Shown here: positions 15,101-25,900 of the stretch, piece by piece
Layout of the letters: each line of letters begins with the position of its first letter
Position numbering within the stretch: position 1 is the stretch's first letter
From: Toxotes chatareus
Taxonomy: Eukaryota; Chordata; Actinopteri; Toxotidae
Direction: 5' to 3'
Length of the DNA stretch: 64,000 bases
Assembly: GCA_016801885.1 (NCBI GenBank)
Contig: CM028884.1
Coordinates: 27,861,577-27,925,576, forward strand
The notes under the pieces: model-generated
What the model was told of the DNA's origin: nothing
Database searches by the model: none
The model's input: only the letters and a program-made list of their open reading frames with translations
Program-made: the position numbers and the translations under genes

Positions 15101-17549
15101 GTCAAAAAAATTTTTGACTTTTTTTTCGAAAAAACGCCATACTATACTATGACGTTTTTTATGACATTTTGAGGTCAAAAAAAAAATTTTGACTTTTTTT
15201 GGCTGATTTTGATGCCATACTATACTATGACGTTTTTTATGACATTTTGAGGCAAAAAAATTTTTTTTTTTTTTTGGCCGAAAAAATGCCATACTATACT
15301 ATGACGTTTTTTATGACATTTTGAGGTCCAAAAAATTTTTTTGCTTTTTTTCCGATTTTGACGCCTTACTATACTATGACGTTTTTTATGACATTTTGAG
15401 GTCCAAAAAAATTTTTGACTTTTTTTGTTCCGATTTTGACGCCTTATTATACTATGACGTTTTTTATGACATTTTGAGGTCCAAAAAAAATTTTTGACTT
15501 TTTTTTTGCCCGAAACAACGCCATACTATACTATGACGTTTTTTATGATATTTTGAGGACAAAAAATTTTTTTGACTTTTTTTGCCGATTTTGACGCCAT
15601 ACTATACTATGACGTTTTTTATGACATTTTGAGGCCCAAAAAAAATTTTTGACTTTTGTCCCATTTTGACGCCTACTATACTATGACGTTTTTTATGACA
15701 TTTTGAGGTCAAAAAAATTTTTTGACTTTTTTGCCCGAAAAAACGCCATACTATACTATGATGTTTTTTTTGACATTTTGAGGTCAAAAAAATTTTGACT
15801 TTTTTTTGCCAGATTTTGACGCCTATACTATACTATGACGCGTTTTTATGACATTTTGAGGTCAAAAAAATTTTTTTTGATTTTTTTGCCGATTTTGACA
15901 CCATACTATACTATGACGCGTTTTTATGACATTTTGAGGCCAAAAAATTTTGACTTTTTTGCCCGAAAAAAAAACGCATACTATACTATGATTTTTTATG
16001 ACATTTTGAGGTCAAAAAAATTTTACTTTTTTGCCCGATTTTGACGCCTATACTATACTATGACGTTTTTTATGACATTTTGAGGTCAAAAAATTTTTGA
16101 CTTTTTTTTGCCGATTTTGAAGCCTTACTATACTATGACGTTTTGACATGAGGCATTTTGAGGTTTTGGCTGATTTTGACGCCTTTTTTGACTTTTTTTG
16201 GCCAGATTTTGATGCCATACTATACTATGACGTTTTTTATGATATTTTGAGGTCAAAAAAAATTTTTGACTTTTTTTGCCAGATTTTGACGCCATACTAT
16301 ACTACGTTTTATGACATTTTTATTTTTGACATTTTGAGGTCAAAAAAAATTTGACTTTTTTTTCCAAAAATTTTGATGCCTTATATATATATGACGACGC
16401 TTTTATGACATTTTGAGGTCCAAAAAATTTTTGACTTTTTTTTTGTTCGAAAAAACGCCATATACTATACTATGACGTTTTTTTTGATGACATTTTGAGG
16501 TCAAAAAAAATTTTTTTTTTGACTTTTGCCAAAATTTTTGACTTTTTGTTCAAAAAACGCCATACTATACTATGACGTTTTTTATGACATTTTTAGGTCC
16601 AAAAAAATTTTTGACTTTTTTTGCCAATTTTTTGACCATACTATACTATGACGTTTTTTATGACATTTTGAGGTCCAAAAAAATTTTTGACTTTTTTGCC
16701 AAAAAACGCCATACTATACTATGACGTTTTTTATGACATTTTGAGGTCAAAAAATTTTTTACTTTTTTTTTTCCGAAAAAACACCATACTATACTATGAC
16801 CTTTTTTATGACATTTTGAAGTCAAAAAAATTTTTGACTTTTTTTGCCCGAAAAAATTTTGACTGTTTTTGGCCAATTTTGACACCATACTATACCATGA
16901 CGTTTTTTTATGACATTTTGAGGCCAAAAAAAATTTTGACTTTTTTGGCCAAAAATAACGCCTTACTATACTATGACGCGTTTTTTATGACATTTTGAGG
17001 TCAAAAAAAATTTTGACTTTTTGGGCGAAAAAAAACATTACTATACTATGATGACGACATTTTTATGACATTTTGAGGTCAAAAAATTTTGACTTTTTTT
17101 TCCGATTTTGACACCTTACTATACTATGACGTTTTTTTTATGACATTTTGAGGTCAAAAAAAATTTTTGACTTTTTTGCCCGATTTTGATGCCTTACTAT
17201 ACTATGACGTTTTTTATGACATTTTGAGGTCAAAAAAATTTTTGACTTTTTTTCCCGAACGCCTTATACTATACTATGACGTTTTTTTGATGATTTTGAG
17301 GTCAAAAAAAATTTTGACTTTTTTTTTATGCCGATTTTGACACCTTACTATACTATGACGTTTTTTATGACATTTTTTTATGAGGGTCAAAAAAATTTTG
17401 ACTTTTTTTGGCCGATTTTGACACCTTACTATACTATGACGTTTTTTATGACATTTTGAGGCCAAAAAATTTTTTGACTTTTTTTGCCCGATTTTGACGC
17501 CTTACTACACTATAACGTTTTTTATGACATTTTGAGGCAAAACAATGTT

Positions 17550-17709
17550 TTTGACTTTTTTAGGCTGATTTTTAGGCCTTACTAAAGTATGACTTTTTTT
17601 GGCATATTTTGACGTCAAACCGCGGTATAACGTTTTTATGGTATTTTGAGGCCTTACTAAACTATCACTTTTTTTGGCATATTTTGCCACCTTACTATAC
17701 TATGACCTT
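17550..17709 (+). repeat. Right edge of the array: degenerate units showing the 37-38 bp half-repeat
   Basis: Consecutive half-units of 37-38 bp can be read: GGCCTTACTAAAGTATGAC plus T7 plus GGCATATTTTGA, then a damaged CGTCAAACCGCGGTATAACG half ending GGTATTTTGA. GGCCTTACTAAACTATCAC plus T7 plus GGCATATTTTGC follows, then CACCTTACTATACTATGACC. Both halves share TTACTA, TATGAC, a T run and ATTTTGA. Confidence 0.8.
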
Positions 17710-17711
17710 TC

Positions 17712-18330
17712 TTATTTGGGCCCAAGCACGAAATCCGTGTGAAGCACTACTTTAACTGAAGGGATTTTTATTACTCTCCTCCTCTTATATTTTTCTCCCG
17801 CTGCTTTGTCGTCTAATTTGGATCCCTGAATGTGCTCAACATCTCACCAAACTTTTTCCAAAACTTGCTTCCAAGCGCGGCCAAACTGCTCTGTAGTGCC
17901 CCCTAGAGTTTGAAAACATTCCAAGTAAGACCCACAGACTTGAAATTTGGTACACAGATGCACCACATCCATACAAGAAAAAAAGTATCTTGGAGGAAAG
18001 TTCTACGATGTACATGAAGTCTGCCATTTTGGAAAAATGCCACAATTCTGTGTTTCGCACAGCTTGTACTTTAACAAACTCATCCTAGGAGAATGGTCCG
18101 ATCATGCTGAAAAATTTTCTGTTTGCTCTTTAGGCCTTCATGACTAAAAGTTGTTAAAAGCTTTGGTCTGGGTTACACGACTGGCAGAACAAATTGACCC
18201 TTCAGAACACACAGAAATGGATGTATTTGTGCCTGTATCTCCCACATACTTCATCAATGTGGATCAAACTTTACAGTCATGTTGATCATGTGATTCAGAA
18301 CAGATTGATGTACTGATATCATGATACACA
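17712..18330 (+). mobile_element. Old teleost interspersed repeat, left block
   Basis: The segment opens with TTGGGCCCAAGCACGAAATC immediately at the array edge and includes GTAGTGCCCCCTAGAGTTTG. It ends with a block (about 18155-18300) that is repeated at about 20485-20630. I recognise this wording as a dispersed fish repeat, but I cannot assign a class and see no terminal inverted repeats. The overlapping open frames on both strands have no coding support. Confidence 0.55.
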
Positions 18331-19363
18331 AATAAACTACTTTACTGGGAATAGGAAATATGTGTATTATGTGTATTTTTCATGTAGTTCACTGGAAAGC
18401 AGACCAGATGAAGAGGGAGAAACTGATCAGCATACAAAAGAGAACACAGTGACATGCTCATATTATACACACACACAGCACACTACTGGGGAGAAGACAC
18501 GTGTTTTGTACATGTGTATGTCTCTGTATATCTGGAGAGCAGATGAGATTAGGGCTGTTGGAAAGAAGAGAAGATAGTGGAGGCATTGGTGCAGTTGAGC
18601 TCCTTTTACTTGGAGCCATAAATGTCTGTTTATGTCAGTGTGCCATGTGAGCTATATAATGGAAATACATACATTCTACATAGATGTGTTAACATGGAGT
18701 TGTCATGACAAGCTGTGTAGATTTAGGATTTTGTGTGGATCTTACATCATCAATCTATTAGCAGGGCACTGCAGGGAATTGAACCCCACCCTAGTGTACT
18801 AGGTGTACCATAACCAGTGCCTTTTGCTTTTTGAAGTGATGTAAAGGTAAAGCAAAACCTATATTTCAACAGCATTTCTTAAATATTGTGTTATCAACAC
18901 AGTTAGAATGAGATATGACATTCATGGAAATGCTGTTGTCATGTAGGAAAGAAAACCTTATTTTGAATAATGTATATGATATATTTGTAGGTATTACTGC
19001 TATAGAATCAAAGCGTGGATTTATGACATATAATCTATAATGTGTCATGTATTTTTGCATTACGTCTGTGGGTAAGTGGTGATGTACATGATTGTATATG
19101 ATTTGAAATAGTTCTTAATTGTTGAGAAAGTAAAAAGCAAAGTATTTGGACAAATAAAGTTTACAAAAACAGGTAAAAGACTGCAACATACCTCTGTTCT
19201 GCATCATATCTCAACTCCACCAAAGCTAGAACTGTTTAAATGTGTTTAAAACACCTGTGTACATCAACAAGCCACAACCATTTTAAAATTGCTTTTAATC
19301 ACTAAACCATTCTCAACCTCCACCCACAAACTCTGACCAGCACTAAGGTGATTTACAAATAAC
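18331..19363. other. AT-rich non-coding DNA between repeat blocks
   Basis: I see no exon, RNA gene or clear repeat. The last part (about 19335-19376) resembles 20295-20330 and forms the insertion site of the SINE described next. Confidence 0.45.
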
Positions 19364-19376
19364 ACACTGTACATCA
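19364..19376 (+). repeat. 5' target-site duplication of SINE (13 bp)
   Basis: ACACTGTACATCA occurs here and again at 19551-19563, directly flanking the tRNA-derived element. Confidence 0.85.
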
Positions 19377-19550
19377 GCCACCTGGTTAGCTCAGTTGGTA
19401 GAGCATGAGACTCAACCTCTCAGGGTCGTGGGTTTGAATCCCACTCCGGTTGGAGGTGGAGGTGCCATAGGCCTTCGGTGCATTGTGAATTGGGCGGGCT
19501 GCCCCTGCGACCTGGGCCTGGACCCAGAAAAAGCGGCAAATGATGAAATG
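19377..19550 (+). mobile_element. tRNA-Lys-derived SINE
   Basis: The head folds as a tRNA. The D arm is GCTC-AGTTGGTA-GAGC, and the anticodon stem TGAGA/TCTCA pairs perfectly around a seven-base loop CTCAACC. The T arm is GTGGG-TTTGAAT-CCCAC. The A box (TAGCTCAGTTGGTAGAGC) and B box (GGTTTGAATCC) of an RNA polymerase III promoter are present. The body matches tRNA-Lys(CTT) around the anticodon stem (GAGCATGAGACT and CTCAGGGTCGTGGG), but the anticodon position now reads CAA. The acceptor stem pairs poorly, so it is not a working tRNA. A tRNA-unrelated body follows (GGCGGGCTGCCCCTGCGACC and AAAGCGGCAAATGATG). A 13-bp duplication flanks it. Confidence 0.88.
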
Positions 19551-19563
19551 ACACTGTACATCA
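19551..19563 (+). repeat. 3' target-site duplication of SINE (13 bp)
   Basis: ACACTGTACATCA is identical to 19364-19376. A related, uninterrupted sequence AACACACTGTCCATTAAACC at about 20321-20340 looks like the pre-insertion form in a paralogous block. Confidence 0.85.
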
Positions 19564-20157
19564 AACCAAATTATCTGCAGATAATTCATCTTACAATGCA
19601 GATCAACATTTGTACTGCCAAAATAAACCCCATCTAACCAAAAACCAACACACTATACAAATTATACAAAGCTTTAACTATTACTAAATCATCCACGTAA
19701 CAAAAATGTCTACCTAAACTCACCTTGTTGTTTTATTCAAACTTTGGCAGAATTTCCAAAACAAAAGGGGGTGTGACCACAGACATCATTCATCAATCAT
19801 AAGACACCACTGAACCAAACGACTAGTCCCACTCAACTTAGTCCCACCTCCCTACATTTAATCATGAAATGTGTATGGTTAAAATACAAATTACACAATG
19901 CTTGGAAGAACAATGTCTAACTTTTAACAACAGGCTCCATTAACCTGCTTTATCAACATCTCTCAAACTGAACACTGACTGCGTGAGTTATCCTCTGACA
20001 AACTTCATGATACTTTTTCTTAATGTGCAACTTTCTTGTAACCACATTACACATGAAGTCACATAAACACAACTCACTCAAAGTACAAATGTCCATTAAA
20101 GTTAACTTTTTCATATATATGTCCATAAATACCAGGATATATTTAACCAAGGACATA
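19564..20157. other. AT-rich non-coding DNA
   Basis: I see no exon or RNA gene. The sequence is AC- and AT-rich and probably belongs to the same old repeat complex that surrounds it, but I cannot delimit units. Confidence 0.4.
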
Positions 20158-20213
20158 AGATAAGAAAAGATAAGATAAGATAAACCTTTAATAGTCCCAC
20201 AATGGGGAAATTA
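20158..20213. mobile_element. LINE/SINE-type 3' tail with (GATAA)n
   Basis: A short AAGATAAGATAAGATAAACC repeat runs into TTTAATAGTCCCACAATGGG and GAAATT. This pairing of a GATA-like microsatellite with CTTTATTA..CCC..GGGGAAATT is a recurrent end of fish non-LTR elements. Only the tail remains. Confidence 0.5.
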
Positions 20214-20370
20214 CACTATTCATCCTGAACATCCTGGTATTCTTAACATATGTGGCTGAAAGTAACACCATTGAAATGTCTGCACAAACTCTAAACAAAA
20301 CTAAAGTAATTTACAAATAACACACTGTCCATTAAACCAAATTACATGTTTGCTCTGCACAGATAATCAG

Positions 20371-20840
20371 GATGACCTTCACACTCTCAACTCATTTATA
20401 TGCTCATATGATGATACACTCATAGCGCCCCCTGCTGGGAGGGATTGCTCATAAGGCATTAGGAACAAAAGGTTATCAAATGTTTTGGTGAGGGTTACAC
20501 GGTCTAACCGTGGCGCCGCCACAAATTTGACCCTTCTGCAACACACAGAAAATGGATGTATTTGTGCCTGTATCTCCCACATCCTTCATCCAATGTGGAT
20601 CAAACTTTACAGTCAGGATGATCTTCAGACTCTCAACTCATTTATATGCTCACATGATGATTCACTCGTAGCGCCACCTGCTGGGAGGAGGCCATGTCTT
20701 TTCTGTTGCTGTATTCTGCTGTGCTTCTCTGGGGAGAAGAGCAGGAGAGAGGAGAGGACTCTGCTGCTTGGCTGCGGTAGCTGCGACTCCCGTGGGTCGT
20801 AAGGGGTCCGAGGGCCCACCCATCGCTGCTTGCAGCTTTA
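20371..20840 (+). mobile_element. Old teleost interspersed repeat, right block
   Basis: The block contains ATGGATGTATTTGTGCCTG and TCAAACTTTACAGTCAGGAT, also present near 18210-18290, and ends with GGTCCGAGGGCCC and GCTGCTTGCAGCTTTAACTT. Within it 20371-20434 and 20617-20680 are near-copies offset by 246 bp (both with CTCTCAACTCATTTATATGC and AGCGCC.CCTGCTGGGAGG). It pairs with the block at 17712 as parts of one family, separated by about 2 kb. Confidence 0.55.
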
Positions 20841-22767
20841 ACTTAGACTTTTAACTTTTAGCTCTGGTTTGGTCTGGTCTCCAATTTCTGAGTAAAATAC
20901 AGTATCTGTCTCTTCAGCTGCTTTATCTTGACTTTCTTCTGTTTTCTAACTTTGTCTGACTGCAGTTTCCCACGGTATTGCCATCACTCTCTCCACATGC
21001 ACTCTTATATCTGAAAAGCACAATCCTGAACACGAGTTCATGACCCTTTTCCAAGGCTTGCTAAAAGACATTCTGGGTAATGTGGGAAATCAATAAAATT
21101 GACCGAATTGCTCATCACAAAGTAAACGTTGGAAGCCTTGAACGTCAGGTAACTGATACCAAATATAGCATGATAAGAGTATCCAGTGAAGGCTTTTCTC
21201 TCTCATATAGTAAATCTAAAGGCAACAGGCCAGTCTTGGATAATTTGGTGGACTGGATCCTGATTAAAGTGGCAGTACGTGTGCCAGAATTGGCCATCAG
21301 GGTGGTTTCAGGATGCTGTGCTAGAAACAACTTGAGAACCGAGTAAAAAACCAATTAAACCATCAGCCGTCCACCACGACCTTCATACACCCGCTCTGAT
21401 CAGCGCCATTAATTTTCTGTCACAACTTATTAAGTGATAACATTTATCAATTAGGCAAACAGATTTTAATTGGAGGGGGCATGCAGCCCAGAGGCATGGC
21501 CATCCACAAGTGCCAGGCCCATTTAGAAAAAATACTAGACATAAATGAATTCTTGAAAAGACCTTGTATATCAGGAGGTGTCAGCAGATGTGCTGGTCTC
21601 TAATGTGCTTGTTTATCACTGTGTATAGAGACTGTGGATAATACGTCAAGCAGTCGGCTGGCCTTTATTAAAAACCATGCATTCACAATCAGCTGTTCAA
21701 CAGCTTGAGGCGCCATTATCCCCTCAGAGGCTGGATATGAGAAAAGACAGGTTCTAACAGAAAATTCCCTCTGAATCCGTTTTATTATTTCCCCCTTTAT
21801 CACATGCAAAATAGAAAGAGTTTCATTTTAAAACAACACATCAAACATCCACCACCATGAATATAGACTATAAAGTAGAGGTTTTTAAATTTCCAGTTGC
21901 TGAGGTAAAGTTTAAATTTCAATAGAAAGCTGAAGTTAAAATATTCACTATTATGTAAATGGAGACCTAAATGGATGCTGTTTCTCATTTAAACATTAAG
22001 CTTATGTTACACCAGTATGACACACAGCTCCTTGAAATAACTAAAAAAAACAAACAAACAAAAAAAAAAAAACATTGCATAACGCTGAATAATTGCATCT
22101 AATTATACATTCCTCCAACTCCCTGTGTCCCACTATTTCTCTGTGCTTTTGTGATTCATTTCCCATCGACGGTGCTGTGAAATCCTTAATCTGGGCCGAG
22201 GAGGGAAACTGGGCCAGATGTGGATGATCAATAGACTTTCTATGATAACCTGACAGTTTCTTATTAGACGTGACGGGCTGCAGCCTCCAGCCATGCCATC
22301 ATATTCATCTGCACTCTCACCAACTGACTTTGAATATCTGGATGTGAGCAAAGCACACCATGACAGCATCCTGCCTGAACCACCTGACTGCTGAAGTCTT
22401 CATTTCCTAAACAGGCAAATGTTTCTATCATGTGTCAGCATTAGAAAGGGGAGATGTAGAGTCATTGCTGCTAAATGCAAAGAGCCTTATGACCTACAGG
22501 TGAAAAGGACTAAGGACAATTGTACAGGCAAAGATCTGATGGATCATTTCACATCTATAGCAAAAATATTTCCATTGTCTCTAATACTTCAGCCTCCACC
22601 ACAACACAATGTTCTGGTTTCTCAGGATTATCCCCAGACCACAACAGTTGGTAATGGAAGTACAACAGTTCTGATGAAAACTGTCAACGAAAATGCATTC
22701 ACCTGTATCGTGTTGGCATTGCAGCAGAACTTTCAGAAGCATATACAGTATCTCAAAGAAACAGTTT
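20841..22767. other. Non-coding DNA, no recognised gene
   Basis: No splice-bounded open frame stands out. An A-rich run lies at about 22045-22072. The stretch 21385-21475 is AT-rich with several TAAT-core and TTAATTG words and reads like a regulatory or conserved non-coding segment, but that is only an impression. Confidence 0.4.
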
Positions 22768-22905
22768 GACATTTTGGGAAATATGCTTAGTTGCTTTCTT
22801 GCTGAGTTAGATGATCAATACCACTCTCATGTCCGTATGGAAGCTGGTCTGAAGCCACAGCCTACAGCCGATAAGATTAGCCTAGCATAAAGACTGGAAA
22901 CAAGG
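22768..22905 (+). mobile_element. Fragment of a common teleost interspersed repeat
   Basis: The wording ACATTTTGGGAAATATGCTT, GCTTTCTTGCTGAGTTAGATG, ATACCACTCTCATGTC and CTAGCATAAAGACTGGAAAC is that of a widespread fish repeat. I recognise the family by its text but not its formal class. It is 5' and 3' incomplete and has no protein-coding content. Confidence 0.6.
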
Positions 22906-25900
22906 TCGAACATTTCATATATACACAATACTGATTTCCTGCAAGGAATAGTCCTACACATAACACCACATGCTTCATACAAATGGAAGGCTCCATCCTA
23001 GTCCACCCTGAACTTGCAGCTTTTGTCAGCATCTCTCATGAAATCTGCATAAAACAATCCAACCTTACTTTCACACACGTTTTTTTTTCCACAAGCCTTA
23101 CTGAAGAGCAGAAACATTCTTTGACTCTGTTTTGAACTTTACATAATCTAAAATTAGGACTTTTAAAATGCCATAAAAAAACAAACTTGATTCTGAAGTG
23201 TTTTCTTTCATAGGCATTATAGATTTAAATTTGCTATTGTTAGTTTTGATACTAAGCATATTCATAGAAAGCTTTTGACACAACCGTGATTATGCACTTT
23301 GAATGAACTTGGAGTAATTAGCCATTATTAGCATATTTTTTGAAATTACAGATGAGAAAAAAAAATGTTGATCATTAATCCAGATTGTTTAAAATACAAC
23401 ACTTTGTGGATATAGTGTATATTTACATATCGAATGCATGTCACACACACATACTGATTAAACACTGAGTAATTCTTTATTATAAGCACTGATATCACGA
23501 TTATGCCGCTAACAAACATGACAGCTCTGTATGTGTGTGCCTCTGACAAGGCAAAGGTCTGCTCAGTAAATATGACTGGAACAGATAACACGGCTCTCAC
23601 TGGGTAATGAGACAGGAAGAAATGTTAAGGGAGCCCTGGGAGAGACATGTAATGAAGCATTGTTTGCAGGATGAGAACACACACTCACGCACACACATAC
23701 AGGTAATGAAGCATTGTAGGAGGTTGAGCCTGGCTGAGGCTGATAACATCCCGTTGTGCCTGATAGAGGACAATGGGCCGTAGAAATGGAACCACACCGT
23801 CTGTGCACCATACTCTGCTATCATCATACCCCCCCCACCCCACCCCCAAACACACACACACATACACAGAGATGGATGAAGTTCCTTAAAGTGGGACTGA
23901 AAGGTAACAGGGAGGCCTGAAGAGGAAAAGAGGTCTGAAAACAATGCGTCGTCCTCATTGTGCCAGCTCGGCTTCTCAGTCAACATTGATCATCACCGGT
24001 GTCAACCCCTAAGCCCATTGCATCCCACCAACTAGTTTAATTAAAAGACATATTTTCATAAGAGAAGAGTCGGGGAGACCTCAGCGGAAACTGTTACATA
24101 TGGACACCCTCAAGAAAAAATGTTATGGTAGCTTAGAAATTATCCCATGGCAGTACTGCCTAGATGGCTGAAGGATTTCTCCTTTTCGTTACCCTCTGAC
24201 CTTTTCTGTTTACCAAAAGATTAGTGCACTGTCTCCACCATAATTACTGCAGCGCTTGTACTTTACGGGTGTTCTAGTGGAGTATTTGATGCAGGTACTT
24301 AATTATTTGGTGAGTGGGTTAGCCAAGGCAGACTGGTAAAACTCCCCGTGGGCTTTTGTTCCCAACGTCCTGCTCTCGTCTTTGCTTCTTGTTGCTCCCA
24401 CACAGGCAGAGCAGAATGGGAGTGCAGCTCAACTTACAACACAAATGAAATTGAATGTTTTATCTGTGCGAGCAGATGGAGAACACCCCCTGGAAACTGA
24501 TGGCACCTCAGTGCACGCTGCAGTCTAGACAGAGTTCTTACCAGCAGCGAAGGTTCAGAAATTAATATGTGGTTTGTTATGTTTGGAACGGCTGTTTTGT
24601 TTGCTGGAATAATGAAGTGATATTGATATGGCTCAGGCAACAGAGAAATATGAGTACTGGAAATGGATTCTAAGAGTCAATTAACCCCGGATTGATGGAG
24701 GTTGCAATGCACTTGCTTCCAGACGTCAGTTTTGAATTTTGGATCTCAGGCAAAGGAAACCTGAGGAAGAATGTCAGCTTTCCGTTGTCGGCTTATGAAA
24801 AGGCTGGCATGCATTTCCTTGAGATAATTTCAATTATATGAACAAAGCAAGGAATTTCCAAATTTAAAATGTGTCTCGGATATGGTGGAGTTAAGAACAA
24901 AAAAATGTTTAAAAACACAGCAGGAGGAAAAGTAGGGAAAGCAGATGCTACATTTGAGCCTGTTTGTGCCTGCTGTATATGTGGTAACCTGCCAAACACC
25001 CTGCTCAACAAGAGATTCGTCTATCATAATCCAGACGTGCTGTTTCATCCTCGACTACGGCCAGTCACACACTGCAGAGGAAGCACCGTTGTGTCATGCT
25101 CCTCCTGTCTCTCCATTCTCTTCTGTTCCTAATGAGACATGTAGGTCAGCACTGAAACCCTTCAAGATGTCCCATACTGTTCAACAACCCATCTGTACCG
25201 GTATTACTGGCATATACCCGTACACACCCACAACAGTCTGGGGCTGCCTCCCCTCCACCCCAGTGCCAAATGCTGTGGCCTGGTTTACAGACAATCTGCT
25301 GCCCAGCGGGAGAGGAGCGGGAGGCGGTGTGAAGAGCGCTACAGATTCCCTAGGAGGCTGACCTACAGGGAACAAACTCTCTGCAGCTTTCAGGCTGAAT
25401 TCCAGTCTGCTCTCATATCTACACAGTTGTTATAGTTACAAAAAGTGGGCCAATACATCCCAATTTTCTAAGCTATTGCACAAATCACTGAAAAAGAAGG
25501 TCAGGCTCATGTCACTTAAACAAATAGTTTGTAAGTTACATAAACTATTATTAAGTCAGGTGGTGTGTGAGACAATCCAACATCTAATAGCCAGATTTCC
25601 AGGAAGACTACTGTAAGATATTCATGGTCCACAGAGGATGACTCATCATGTTTTGAGCTTCTAACCTTTCCTAACCTCAAGGAAAAGATATTTCACCAAA
25701 GCCTAAACCAACACAAGAGCGACTGAAGTTTGAGCTGTATGCTGCTAATGTGGCTAACACCAAGACAGGCGTCTGTGGCGTCATGCACAGATTAAATGAA
25801 GAGATTTAGGAACCAGAGGCAGGAAGCTGTGACCTGGGAGATACTGATAAAATTAGGTGGAGCTGAGGAGGTGTGAATAAGCATCAACTACTACAGTGAA

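Larger units (their letters stand above)
1643..17709 (+). repeat. About 16-kb AT-rich satellite/minisatellite array, unit about 67-76 bp
   Basis: The region is one head-to-tail array, all units in the same orientation, roughly 220 copies. A typical unit contains, in order, TTACTATACTATGACG, a T5-T8 run, ATGACATTTTGAGG, a linker (TCC, TCG, TCA, CCG or CCA), an A5-A8/T2-T7 block, GACTTTTTT, and one of two ends: GTCCGATTTTGACGCC (about 75 bp in total) or CCCGAAAAAAACGCC (about 67-70 bp). Units differ mainly in homopolymer length. Because the 75-bp unit is a multiple of three, both strands give repetitive open frames of 60-100 codons. These are reading artefacts without start context or splice signals. 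No transposase or terminal structure is seen inside, so I read it as a non-coding satellite. Confidence 0.97.

Noticed and set aside
1643..17709. Dozens of open frames encoding repeated ILYYDAFYDILRSKK- or SKCHKKRHSIV-like peptides
   Set aside because: They are the satellite unit read in frame because 75 is a multiple of three. Frames break wherever homopolymers change length, and no start or splice context exists.
1643..17709. CRISPR-like array
   Set aside because: Units are contiguous tandem copies without unique spacers, AT-rich and in a fish-like context. There are no cas genes.
20485..20819. Overlapping plus and minus frames of 105 and 64 codons
   Set aside because: They lie in the interspersed repeat block and duplicate its internal repeats. 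There is no coding signal.
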